A stretch of DNA of 64,000 nt from Propylenella binzhouense (GTDB lineage: Bacteria > Pseudomonadota > Alphaproteobacteria > Rhizobiales > Afifellaceae), in assembly GCF_009866965.1 (NCBI RefSeq), contig NZ_SPKJ01000007.1:1-64000 (forward strand), in the 5' to 3' direction. A model generated the notes under the pieces. That model searched no databases. It had not been told where the DNA came from and saw nothing but the letters and a program-made list of their open reading frames with translations. The first letter of the stretch is position 1. Each line of letters begins with the position of its first letter. The position numbers were made by a program, and so were the translations under genes. Positions 52,521 through 60,994 of this stretch are shown here, one piece after another.

Positions 52521-54110
52521 ATGAATCCTCCCTTCAGCAGAACCTATCCTGACCTTCTGCGCGAAAACGCGGCGTGCCGCGGCGATGCCCCGGCCGCCAT
52601 CTGCGGTGATCGGACCGTGACCTATGCCGAACTCGCCGCGCGCGCGGCGAGCGTGTGCGCCCGGCTACGACGCCTCGGCATCCGGCGCGGCGCCCGGGTC
52701 GGCATGATCATGAGCAACCGCATCGAGTGGCTGGAGATCTGCTTCGGCGCGTCGATGGCGGGCGCGGTGGTGGTGCCGTTCAGCACCTGGTCGACGCGCA
52801 AGGAACTGGAATTCCTGCTGCCCGATTCGCGGGTGGAAGTGCTCTTCTCGCTCGCCCGGTTCGGTGACCGCGACTTCCTCTCCGACCTGACCGAGATCGA
52901 TGTCGGCGACATCGATGTGGTGATCGTCGGAGCCACGGGCGGGCTTCCCGACGGCTTCGGCGACTTCGCCAGCTTTTCCGAGGAAGTTGCGAGCCACGAT
53001 CTGCTGCCGCCCGGCGAAGGGCCGACCGCGGATGACGACGCCCTGGTCCTCTATACGTCCGGCTCGACCAGCGCGCCGAAGGCCGTTCGCCTGAAGCAGC
53101 ACGGCGTGGTCGAGAACGGCTTCAATATCGGTGAGCGCCAGGGCCTGCGTCCCTCCGACCGCGTGCTTCTTTCCGCGCCGCTATTCTGGTCCTATGGCGG
53201 AGCGAACGCGCTGCCGGCGGCATTCACCCACGGCGCCTGTCTGGTGCTGCTCGAGAAGTTCGATCCCGCCGCCGCGCTCGACGCGATCGAAAGGTTGGGC
53301 TGCACCGCGATCTACACGCTGCCGGCCATGACCAGCGCAATGGTCCGTCAAGAGGGTTTCAACCTGAAGCGGACCGCGAGCCTGCGCACCGGGCTCACCA
53401 TCGGCAGCCCGCAGGAATTCATGGTTGCCGTCGAGAAGCTCGGCGTGCCCGAGCTCTGCAACATCTACGGCGCGACTGAGACCTACGGCAATTGCGCCGT
53501 CACCTGGCATTACTGGCCGGTGGCGCGCCGCGCCGCCTGCCAGGGTTTTCCGCTCCCCGGACAGGAGTTCCGCTTCCGCGACGAGGAAACGGGCGAGTTG
53601 GTCGCGCCCGGACAGCCGGGGCTGTTGGAGGTGCGCGGCTACATCACGCCGGGCTATTCGGGCAAGAGCGCCGAACTCAACGCCAAGGTCTTCACCGATG
53701 ACGGCTTCTACTGCACGGGCGATCTCGGGCGGCTCGACGCCGACGGCGCGTTCGTCTTCGTGGGCCGCAGCACCGAGATGATCAAGCGCGCCGGCATCAA
53801 CGTCTCGCCGGCCGAGATCGAAGAAGTGCTGCTGCAGCACGACAAGGTCGCCCGCGCCGCGGTGATAGGCGTGCCCGACATGGAGCGCGGCGAAGTGATC
53901 GTGGCCTTCGTGGTTGAGAACCCGGGCGCTGGCGTCTCGCCGGAGGAACTGGTGCGGCACCTGAAGGGGCAGCTTTCCAAGTACAAGATCCCCGACCGGA
54001 TCGAGATCTGCGATGCGCTGCCGCTGACCCCGACCGGCAAGCTCCATCGCAAGCAGCTCAAGGCGAGCGCCATCGCGCTGGCCGGCGGCAAGGCGGAGGC
54101 CTCCTCGTGA
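52521..54110 (+). CDS. AMP-forming acyl-CoA synthetase
   Basis: 529-aa ANL-superfamily ligase. The P-loop is LYTSGSTSAPKAVRLKQHG, followed by NIYGATETYGN and YCTGDLGRLDADGAFVFVGR, the hinge STEMIKRAGINVSPAEIEEV and the catalytic Lys in TPTGKLHRK. It activates a carboxylic acid to acyl-CoA via the acyl-adenylate. Many ANL enzymes act on branched or cyclic acids; the acyl site cannot be read here. The spacing of 57 bp from the regulon element suggests it heads the operon ending at about 60210. It overlaps the cyclase gene by GTGA. Confidence 0.93.
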   Translation: MNPPFSRTYPDLLRENAACRGDAPAAICGDRTVTYAELAARAASVCARLRRLGIRRGARVGMIMSNRIEWLEICFGASMAGAVVVPFSTWSTRKELEFLLPDSRVEVLFSLARFGDRDFLSDLTEIDVGDIDVVIVGATGGLPDGFGDFASFSEEVASHDLLPPGEGPTADDDALVLYTSGSTSAPKAVRLKQHGVVENGFNIGERQGLRPSDRVLLSAPLFWSYGGANALPAAFTHGACLVLLEKFDPAAALDAIERLGCTAIYTLPAMTSAMVRQEGFNLKRTASLRTGLTIGSPQEFMVAVEKLGVPELCNIYGATETYGNCAVTWHYWPVARRAACQGFPLPGQEFRFRDEETGELVAPGQPGLLEVRGYITPGYSGKSAELNAKVFTDDGFYCTGDLGRLDADGAFVFVGRSTEMIKRAGINVSPAEIEEVLLQHDKVARAAVIGVPDMERGEVIVAFVVENPGAGVSPEELVRHLKGQLSKYKIPDRIEICDALPLTPTGKLHRKQLKASAIALAGGKAEASS

Positions 54111-54976
54111 AGGAAGCCTGGGCGAGATGGGGCGAGGAGGACGAGGCCGGCGCGGTCAACGCCATCGGCGCGCGGCAGGTCTGCGACGCCGCGGCACTGG
54201 TGCGCGAGGGCAGGGCCTTCAACCTCGCCCAGCCGATCTCCGGCGCGACCGCGGTGCCCAAGCATCGCTCCGGCATCCTGCATCTTCTGGGCCGTGACGG
54301 CGGCGACTATGCCGCGGGAGCCCGGCGGCCGGGCGGGTTCCAGTTCTCCGAAGACACCATCGTGATGCCCGTCCATTCCGGCACCCATATCGATGCCTTG
54401 TGCCACTGCTGGTATGACGACCAGCTCTATAATGGCTTTTCCGGCGACACGGTGCGCAGCTTCGGCGCCGGCCGCTGTGGCGTGGACAAGCTTCCCCCGC
54501 TCGTGACCCGCGGCGTGCTGCTCGACTGCGTGCGTGCCAATGGAGGCGAACTTGTCGACGGCGCGAGCATCGGCCTCGACCTCGTCCGCAAGGCCCTGGC
54601 GGCAGCGGAAGCCGAGCCGCGCGAAGGCGACGCGATCCTCATCCGGACGGGATGGCAGGAGCGGCAGGCGCCGGGCGCGAACGTCGATTTCAATGCCGAG
54701 CCGGGCATCGATGTCGAAGCGGCGGAATTCCTGGCCGAAAGCGGCGTGTCGGTCGTCGGCGCGGACAATTTCGCGCTCGAGGCGTTGCCTTTCCCGCAGG
54801 GCAAGGTGTTCCCGGTGCACCAGCGCCTGATCCGCGACTACGGCATTCCGATCCTCGAAGGCCTCGTGCTCGGCGAACTGGCGCAGGCCGGCGCGAAAAC
54901 CTTCCTGTTCTTCTGCGCCCCGCTGCGGATCGTCGGCGGCACGGGCAGCCCGGTCGCGCCGGTGGCGGTGCTGTGA
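54107..54976 (+). CDS. Cyclase-family protein (kynurenine formamidase fold)
   Basis: 289-aa metal-dependent hydrolase of the cyclase family (PF04199 type). The metal motif is HSGTHIDALCHCW, and a further His/Glu set is near GDAILIRTGWQERQ and FPVHQRLIRDYG. Family members hydrolyse amides (kynurenine formamidase) or lactone/enol esters, or act as isatin hydrolase. The GTG start overlaps the ligase stop. Within an acyl-CoA pathway it may open a lactone or cleave a cyclic diketone; this cannot be fixed from sequence. Confidence 0.87.
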   Translation: MKEAWARWGEEDEAGAVNAIGARQVCDAAALVREGRAFNLAQPISGATAVPKHRSGILHLLGRDGGDYAAGARRPGGFQFSEDTIVMPVHSGTHIDALCHCWYDDQLYNGFSGDTVRSFGAGRCGVDKLPPLVTRGVLLDCVRANGGELVDGASIGLDLVRKALAAAEAEPREGDAILIRTGWQERQAPGANVDFNAEPGIDVEAAEFLAESGVSVVGADNFALEALPFPQGKVFPVHQRLIRDYGIPILEGLVLGELAQAGAKTFLFFCAPLRIVGGTGSPVAPVAVL

Positions 54977-54994
54977 CGGGCGGGAGGCGATCCG

Positions 54995-56182
54995 ATGTCT
55001 GAGCTCGGGGGATTTCTGCGCGGCGTCAGGGTGCTGGACCTGTCGCAATATATCCCGGGTCCGATGGCGAGCCTGTTCTTGGCCGACATGGGCGCGGAGG
55101 TGCTGAAGATCGAGCCGCCGCAGGGCGACGAGATGCAGCGTCTCGGACCCCGCGACGCCGAGGGCCGGCCGGTCTTCTATGGCACCATGAACGCCGGCAA
55201 GACCGTGATGCGCATGAACCTCAAGGACGATGCCACGCGTGCGCTCTTCCTGGAGATGGTGTGCGACGCCGACGTCGTCATCGAGGGCTTCCGCCCCGGC
55301 GTCATGAAGCGCCTGGGGATCGACTATCCGGTGCTCAAGCGCGCCAATCCGGCGATCATCCTGTGTTCGATCAGCGGCTACGGCACGAACGCCTCGCAGC
55401 GCTCGATGGCCGGCCATGACGCCAACTACCTGGCGATGATGGGTGTGCTCGACCGCAACGGCGGCGACAGTCCGGCCTTTTTCGACCCGCCGGTCTCCGA
55501 TGTCGCCGGATCGCTGTTCGCGGCCATGATCATCCTGGGTGCGCTGCACGGGCGCAACCGCACTGGCGGGGGCTGCGAGATCGACTTGGCGCTCGCCGAC
55601 ACCGTGATGCCGCTGCAGATGATGCAGGTCGCCGATCACGGCGCCAACGGCACGGTGCCGAAGCGCGGCACGACCTATCTCAACGGCGGGGCGGCCTACT
55701 ACCAGGTCTACCGCACCGGCGACGGCCGCTTTGCCGTATTGGCTGCCGTCGAGCCGAAGTTCTGGCGGGCTTTCTGCGGGGCCGCCGGCCGGCCGGACTG
55801 GATCGCCCGCCACGACGATTCCTTCCCGCAGCAGGCGTTGCGGCAGGAAGTGCAGGACTTTTTCAGCCGGATCGACAGCGCCGAGGCGGCCGACCGGTTC
55901 GGATCGGTCGACTGCTGCTTCACCCTCGTGAAGGATCTCGGCGAGGCCCTGGCCGGGAAACAGGTCGACGAGCGCAGGCTGGTGCGCAGGGGACCTGCGG
56001 GCGATCTGCAGGCGCTGCTGCCCGTCTGGATCAACGGCGAGCCGCCGGCATCGCGCCCGGCGACGGTCGTGGCCGGCAATTCCGAAACCGCCAATGGCGA
56101 GTACGCCAGGCGCGCCTCCGCGCTCGCCGGTGGCGAGCCGGCGGCCGAATCCGATGAAGCAAGAGGAAAGTCATGGCCCTGA
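54995..56182 (+). CDS. CaiB/BaiF (family III) CoA-transferase
   Basis: 395-aa family III CoA-transferase of normal single-domain size. Marks are VRVLDLSQYIPGPMASLFLA, DMGAEVLKIEPPQGDEMQRL, NAGKTVMRMNLKD, IEGFRPGVMKRLG and CEIDLALADTVM, in which the final Asp is where the catalytic carboxylate is expected. It moves CoA between acids, or acts as an alpha-methylacyl-CoA racemase-like enzyme; the DQ-type racemase marks are not seen. The gene overlaps the next one by 10 bp. Confidence 0.92.
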   Translation: MSELGGFLRGVRVLDLSQYIPGPMASLFLADMGAEVLKIEPPQGDEMQRLGPRDAEGRPVFYGTMNAGKTVMRMNLKDDATRALFLEMVCDADVVIEGFRPGVMKRLGIDYPVLKRANPAIILCSISGYGTNASQRSMAGHDANYLAMMGVLDRNGGDSPAFFDPPVSDVAGSLFAAMIILGALHGRNRTGGGCEIDLALADTVMPLQMMQVADHGANGTVPKRGTTYLNGGAAYYQVYRTGDGRFAVLAAVEPKFWRAFCGAAGRPDWIARHDDSFPQQALRQEVQDFFSRIDSAEAADRFGSVDCCFTLVKDLGEALAGKQVDERRLVRRGPAGDLQALLPVWINGEPPASRPATVVAGNSETANGEYARRASALAGGEPAAESDEARGKSWP

Positions 56183-57342
56183 ACCGGAAGACTGCGGTCA
56201 TCGGGAGCGCGATATTCGCTCCGGTGACGCGGCAGGATCGAGCGCTTGAAGAGATCCTGTACGAGCTAGCCCAGGCCGCGCTGAAGGACGCCGGCCTCAC
56301 CATCGATGACATCGACGGCATCGTCGTCGCCTCGAACGACCAGTTCGACGGCCGCGCGATCTCGATCATGGCCGCCTCGGGTTCCGTCGGGGGCGTCGAT
56401 CGCGACATCCTGTCCACCCCCTCTGCCGGCGAGCACGCCTTCGTCATGGGCGTGCTGCGCATCGCGTCGGGCCAATACGACACGCATCTGATCGTCTCCT
56501 GGAGCCCGACCGAGGCGTCGTCGCTGTCGGAGGCGCAGCGCCTCGGCGCCGACCCCTATTTCCACCGCGCCCTGCCGCTGGACGAGCTGTCGAGCAATGC
56601 GCTGCAGGCTGCCGCGCTTGCCGTGGCCGCGCCGCAGGCGCATCAGCTGGCACCGCGGATCGCCGCGCGCAACCGGGCCAACGGCGCCCATGCCTATCCG
56701 GACGCAGCCAAGGCCCCGGCCGGCGAGGCGGAGATCGCATCTTCCGAGGCGATCCGCTGGCCGGTCCGCAAGGGCATGGTGTCCGAGCCGATCACCGGCG
56801 CCGTCGCATTGGTGATCGCCTCGGAGGACTTTGTCGACAAGCACGGCATCGAGAATCCCGCCTGGGTGCGCGGCATGGGCTGGGCGACGGAAGCGGGCTT
56901 CCTCGGCGACCGCGAGCTGTCCAAGGCGCCGGCGCTGGAGGAAGCGGCGCGGCGGGCCTATGAGGAGGCCGGCATCTCGGACCCGCGCCAGTCGCTCGAC
57001 CTCGTCGAGCTCACCGACGTCACGCCCTACCAGGAGCTGCTGTCCTACGAAGCGCTCGGCCTGTCGAAGCCGGAAGCGTGGGAGGCCGATCTCGGCTCCG
57101 GCATATTCGACCGGACCGGCAAGGTGCCGATCAACCCGTCGGGCGGAATCGTGACGTTGAATCCCGTTTTCTGCACCGGGCTGATCCGGATCGCGGAAGC
57201 GGCCGGGCAGGTCCGTGGCAAGGCCGGCCGGCATCAGATCAAGGGCGCCCGCACGGCGCTCGCCCATGCGGCGAGCGGCTTCGCGATGATGTACCAGACC
57301 GTTCTCGTGCTGGGCGCCGAACGAGAAGGAGTTCAGGCATGA
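56173..57342 (+). CDS. Thiolase-like protein lacking the catalytic Cys (subunit 1 of a pair)
   Basis: 389-aa thiolase-superfamily protein with a very changed active site: DRDILSTPSAGEHAFVMGVL where Cys is expected, and VELTDVTPYQELLSYEALG in place of the Tyr-Asp-Phe motif kept by the other three thiolase-like proteins here. It ends INPSGGIVTLNPVFCTGLIR and RGKAGRHQIKGARTAL. It is directly coupled (ATGA) to another thiolase-like gene, so they probably form a heteromer in which this subunit is structural. It overlaps the CoA-transferase gene by 10 bp. Confidence 0.85.
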   Translation: MALNRKTAVIGSAIFAPVTRQDRALEEILYELAQAALKDAGLTIDDIDGIVVASNDQFDGRAISIMAASGSVGGVDRDILSTPSAGEHAFVMGVLRIASGQYDTHLIVSWSPTEASSLSEAQRLGADPYFHRALPLDELSSNALQAAALAVAAPQAHQLAPRIAARNRANGAHAYPDAAKAPAGEAEIASSEAIRWPVRKGMVSEPITGAVALVIASEDFVDKHGIENPAWVRGMGWATEAGFLGDRELSKAPALEEAARRAYEEAGISDPRQSLDLVELTDVTPYQELLSYEALGLSKPEAWEADLGSGIFDRTGKVPINPSGGIVTLNPVFCTGLIRIAEAAGQVRGKAGRHQIKGARTALAHAASGFAMMYQTVLVLGAEREGVQA

Positions 57343-58517
57343 GCGCGCCGCGCGTTGGAATCATCGGCATAGGCCAATCGGAATTCCGCTCCCGCCGCGA
57401 CGATTCGAGCTATCCCGACCTCGTCCGGGAGGCGGTCGCCAAGGCGATGACCGAGGCGCAGCTCGACTTCGATGACATAGAGGCAATCGTCTATTCGCTG
57501 TCGCCGGACGCGATGGTCGGCATCGGCAATGCCGAGCGGCTCGGCGTAGATGCCGTGGGCGGGCGCGGCAAGCGCTTCCTCCGCATCAACACCGGCGGCG
57601 CGACCGGCATATCGAGCGTCGCCGCCGCCTACTACCATGTCGCGGCCGGCGCTTGCGACGTGGTCATGACGGCCGGCGCCGACAAGGTCGGCGAGTGCGG
57701 CGATTCCCAGACCGTGCTCAACAAGATCTGGGACCCCCAATACGAGCGGCCGCTGCCGCTCGGCACCATCACCATGCTGGCGATGTCGGGCATCCGCTAT
57801 GCCGAGAAATACGGCATGACCCAGGAGGACATGGCCCAGGTGGTGGTGAAGAACCGCAAGCACGCCTCGCTGAATCCCCATGCGCATCTGCGCAAGGAGG
57901 TCACGGTCGACGAGGTGATGGCCTCGCGCATGATCTCCTGGCCGATCAAGCTGATGGATTGCTGCCCGCAATCGAGCGGCGGCGGCGCGATGATCCTGGC
58001 CTCGGAGCGCTACATCAAGGAGAACCGCCTCGACGCGGTGTGGATCACCGGCGTGGGGCACTGCTCGGAAACCTATTACATCGGCGACCGCATGGGCAAC
58101 GGCTACATGGCCGACCATGCCGACGCCTTCGCCCTGAAGCGGTCCTTCGAGCGCGCTTACAAGATGGCCGGCATCACCGACCCCCGGAAGCAGGTCGACG
58201 TCGCCGAGCTCTACGCGCCGTTCTCCAACACCGAATATCACGCGATCGAGGCGGCCGGCCTTGCCGGGCTCGGCGAAGCGGTGGCCCAGGTCAACGAGGG
58301 CCGCTTCTCGATCGGCGGCGAGATACCCGTCAACCCGTCGGGGGGCGTGCTCTGCACCAACGCCATCGCGGTCACCGCAATGATCCGCGTCGCCGAGGTC
58401 GCGTTGCAGGTCTCGGGACGTGCCGGCGGCCATCAGGTCAAAGGCGCGAAGCTCGGTATCGCCAGCGGCAATGGCGGCGATCATCAGTTCTTCGGCACCA
58501 TGGTCGTCGAAGCTTGA
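57339..58517 (+). CDS. Thiolase-like protein lacking the catalytic Cys (subunit 2 of a pair)
   Basis: 392-aa thiolase-superfamily protein. The nucleophile region reads RINTGGATGISSVAAAYYH, with no Cys. The motif VAELYAPFSNTEYHAIEAAG keeps a Tyr but has Ala where the others have Asp. It ends VNPSGGVLCTNAIAVTAMIR, then SGRAGGHQVKGAKLGIASGN. The ATG lies in the stop of the preceding gene. With subunit 1 and the DUF35-type protein after it, it may form a three-part acyl-CoA lyase. Confidence 0.87.
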   Translation: MSAPRVGIIGIGQSEFRSRRDDSSYPDLVREAVAKAMTEAQLDFDDIEAIVYSLSPDAMVGIGNAERLGVDAVGGRGKRFLRINTGGATGISSVAAAYYHVAAGACDVVMTAGADKVGECGDSQTVLNKIWDPQYERPLPLGTITMLAMSGIRYAEKYGMTQEDMAQVVVKNRKHASLNPHAHLRKEVTVDEVMASRMISWPIKLMDCCPQSSGGGAMILASERYIKENRLDAVWITGVGHCSETYYIGDRMGNGYMADHADAFALKRSFERAYKMAGITDPRKQVDVAELYAPFSNTEYHAIEAAGLAGLGEAVAQVNEGRFSIGGEIPVNPSGGVLCTNAIAVTAMIRVAEVALQVSGRAGGHQVKGAKLGIASGNGGDHQFFGTMVVEA

Positions 58518-58534
58518 ACGAAGGATTTGGAAAG

Positions 58535-58993
58535 ATGGAACTTCTGAAGCGTCAGGAAGACTGGAAGATCACGTACACGCATGCGCTCGGCGAGGTGGCC
58601 AGCTGGTTCTTCGTCCAGATCCGCGACAACGCCAAGATCTTCGGCCGGCGCTGCGGCGATACCGGCCGGGTGCTGGTGCCGCCGCGGGCCTTCTCGGACC
58701 AGACGCTCGAGCCGACCACGGAATGGGTCGAGGTCGGGCCGGGCGGCAAGATCGAGACCTTCACGATCGTCTACGAGCCCTTCAATAACCTGCCCGAGCC
58801 GCCCTACGCCTTCGGCTACGTCCTGCTCGACGGTGCCGACACCGCGCTCGGCGGCTATTTCAGGGGCGTCGACCTCGCCGATCCGGCCGCCGCGGCCGAG
58901 AAGCTCAAGATCGGCACGCGTGTCGTGACCAAGTTTGCCGACAAGGACAAGCGCAAGGGCGACATGCTGGACTTCTGGTTCGAACTCGCCTGA
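58535..58993 (+). CDS. DUF35-like OB-fold protein with degenerate zinc ribbon
   Basis: 152-aa OB-fold protein of the DUF35 group: ALGEVASWFFVQIRDNAKIF, GRRCGDTGRVLVPPRAFSDQ, then IETFTIVYEPFNNLPEPPYA and FGYVLLDGADTALGGYFRG. The ribbon keeps only one Cys (CGDTG); the other three are lost, so it probably binds no zinc, unlike the two other DUF35 proteins in the window. The OB-fold and its place after two thiolase-like genes still argue for a partner role. The start is the ATG at 58535 after AAGGATTTGGAAAG. Confidence 0.85.
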   Translation: MELLKRQEDWKITYTHALGEVASWFFVQIRDNAKIFGRRCGDTGRVLVPPRAFSDQTLEPTTEWVEVGPGGKIETFTIVYEPFNNLPEPPYAFGYVLLDGADTALGGYFRGVDLADPAAAAEKLKIGTRVVTKFADKDKRKGDMLDFWFELA

Positions 58994-59052
58994 GCCGACT
59001 GAAACTGACCGGGGCCGGCGCTCCCGCCGGCCCGGCTCCCGGATGGAAAACG

Positions 59053-60210
59053 ATGATACCGCGCAGCATTCTCTCCGACGACCACGAGATCTTCCGCGAC
59101 GCGGTGCGCCGCTTCATCGCGGAGGAGATCACGCCGAATTACGCGGCGTGGGAGAAGGCTGGCATCGTGCCGCGCGAGGCATGGCTGAAGGCGGCCGCGT
59201 CCGGCTTCCTGTGCATGACCATTCCCCAGGAATATGGCGGCGCCGGAGCCGACTTCCTGTACAGCGCGATCATGATCGAGGAGATGGCGCGCGCCGGGGC
59301 CACCGCGCCGGCTTACTATCTCCATTCCGACATCGTGGCGCCGTACATCCTCCATCACGGCACCGAGGAGCAGAGGCAGCGCTGGCTGCCGAAGATGGTT
59401 GCCGGGGAAATCGTGACTGCGCTCGGCATGAGCGAGCCCTCCGGCGGCAGCGACGTGCAGAACATCAAGACGACCGCGCGTCGCGAAGGCGACGAATACG
59501 TCATCGACGGCCAGAAGGTGTTCATCACCAACGGGCATTCGGCCGATCTGGTGGTGCTGGCCTGCAAGACCGATCCGACTGCGCGCGGCCGTGGCGTGAG
59601 CCTGATCCTGGTCGAAACGGACCGGCCGGGCTTCCAGCGTGGCCGCATGCTGGAGAAGATCGGCTGCAAGGGGCAGGACACCGCCGAGCTGTTCTTCTCA
59701 GGTCTCAGGGTTCCTGTCTCCAACCTGCTCGGCGAGGAGAACCGCGGCTTCTACGTGCTGATGAAGGAACTGGCGCAGGAACGGCTGATCCAGTCCATCC
59801 GGGCCGTCGCCTCTTCCGAGGCGGCGCTGGAATGGACGCGGGACTACGCCCGGGAGCGCAAGATGTTCGGCCAGACCTTGGCCGATTTCCAGAATACCCA
59901 ATTCAAGCTCGCCGAAATGAAGGCGGAACTCACCATGCAGCGCGTCTTCCTCGACCGCTGCATCGAGCTGCACCTTGAGGGCCGGCTCGATTCGGTCGAT
60001 GCGGCGATGTCGAAGCTGGTCTCGACCGAGATGCAGGGACGGGTGATGGACCAGTGCCTGCAGCTCTTCGGCGGCTGGGGCTACATGTGGGAATACCCGA
60101 TCGCACGCGCCTTTGCCGATGCGCGGATGAGCCGGATCGGCGGCGGCAGCGTCGAGGTCATGAAGCAGATCATAGGCAAGGACATGCTGGGCAGCAGGAA
60201 ATCCGGTTGA
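59053..60210 (+). CDS. Acyl-CoA dehydrogenase
   Basis: 385-aa flavoenzyme with the full family layout: SGFLCMTIPQEYGGAGADFL, TALGMSEPSGGSDVQNIKTT, YVIDGQKVFITNGHSAD, then LQLFGGWGYMWEYPIARAFA, whose Glu-Tyr pair lies in the base region, and RMSRIGGGSVEVMKQII. It oxidises an acyl-CoA to the 2-enoyl-CoA and reduces ETF (etfBA at 26129). It follows the DUF35-like gene by 59 bp. It is the last gene before the tetR operator region. Confidence 0.94.
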   Translation: MIPRSILSDDHEIFRDAVRRFIAEEITPNYAAWEKAGIVPREAWLKAAASGFLCMTIPQEYGGAGADFLYSAIMIEEMARAGATAPAYYLHSDIVAPYILHHGTEEQRQRWLPKMVAGEIVTALGMSEPSGGSDVQNIKTTARREGDEYVIDGQKVFITNGHSADLVVLACKTDPTARGRGVSLILVETDRPGFQRGRMLEKIGCKGQDTAELFFSGLRVPVSNLLGEENRGFYVLMKELAQERLIQSIRAVASSEAALEWTRDYARERKMFGQTLADFQNTQFKLAEMKAELTMQRVFLDRCIELHLEGRLDSVDAAMSKLVSTEMQGRVMDQCLQLFGGWGYMWEYPIARAFADARMSRIGGGSVEVMKQIIGKDMLGSRKSG

Positions 60211-60277
60211 GCTCGACGCACTCGCTGCTGGGAGTTGATTGAGGAAGCTGGTGAGGCGGGGCGTTTTCGGCTACACC

Positions 60278-60293
60278 GGTATTCAGTCATACC
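60278..60293. promoter_or_regulatory. GGTAT-N6-ATACC palindrome upstream of tetR
   Basis: Perfect inverted repeat GGTAT (60278-60282) and ATACC (60289-60293), 21 bp before the tetR ATG. Its half-sites are those of the elements at 51255, 52450 and 62218 but in the opposite orientation, which suggests autoregulation and links the set to this TetR. Confidence 0.6.
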
Positions 60294-60314
60294 AGCGGGG
60301 AAAAGGAAGTACCT

Positions 60315-60944
60315 ATGGCACCGCAGCGCAAGGCGCAGCAACTCGGCATCCGCGACGAAGTCGCGGCGCTCAAGCGGTCGCGCACGATCGCCGCTGCGGT
60401 CGAGTTATTCTACGAAAAAGGATACGAGAACACGACCCTTGACGCCGTGGCCGAACGGCTCGGCGTGACGAAACCCTTCATCTACGCACATTTCAGCTCC
60501 AAGGGCGAACTGCTCGCCGAGATATGCTCGCGCGGCATCGCCTCCTCGCTGGAAGCGATGGACAGCGTTCTGCCGCTGAAGGCAAGCCCGACCGAGAAGC
60601 TGCGTGTGCTCGGCGAGCGGTTCGTGAGGGCCGTCCTGACCAGTCAGATGCACATCGCGATCTTCTCCCGCGAGGAAAAGAACCTGGCCGTCGCGGATTT
60701 CAACCGCATCAACGACATGCGGCGCGATTTCGACCGCAAGCTGACCGCGCTGCTGCGCGAAGGCATTGAAGCGGGCGAGTTCCACGTCAGCGATGCGCAT
60801 ATGGCGGCGCTGGCAATCGGCGGCATGGTGAGCTGGGCCTATGTCTGGTACCGGCCCGACGGCCGGCTGTCGCTCGACGAGGTGGTGGACCGGATGGCGC
60901 TGCTGATCCTCGACATGGTCAACGCCGACACCGGCAAGGGATGA
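60315..60944 (+). CDS. TetR-family regulator of the region B genes (predicted)
   Basis: 209-aa TetR regulator. It has a Lys/Arg-rich N-terminal tail, helix-turn-helix at about 22-66 (SRTIAAAVELFYEKGYENTT, then VAERLGVTKPFIYAHFSSK) and a ligand domain resembling the fatty-acid and CoA-ester responsive types (KstR2/FadR-like TetR_C_17 pattern; KLTALLREGIEAGEFHVSD). GGGGAAAAGGAAG precedes the ATG. It stands between the ACAD operon and the CoA-transferase/TRAP genes, with the motif set described for 51255-62265 as probable targets. It is likely a repressor released by a pathway acyl-CoA. Confidence 0.9.
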   Translation: MAPQRKAQQLGIRDEVAALKRSRTIAAAVELFYEKGYENTTLDAVAERLGVTKPFIYAHFSSKGELLAEICSRGIASSLEAMDSVLPLKASPTEKLRVLGERFVRAVLTSQMHIAIFSREEKNLAVADFNRINDMRRDFDRKLTALLREGIEAGEFHVSDAHMAALAIGGMVSWAYVWYRPDGRLSLDEVVDRMALLILDMVNADTGKG

Positions 60945-60994
60945 ACCCGCGGCGGCGCCCGGTTCGCCGTCGCAACTGATAGCGAAACTGCCTG

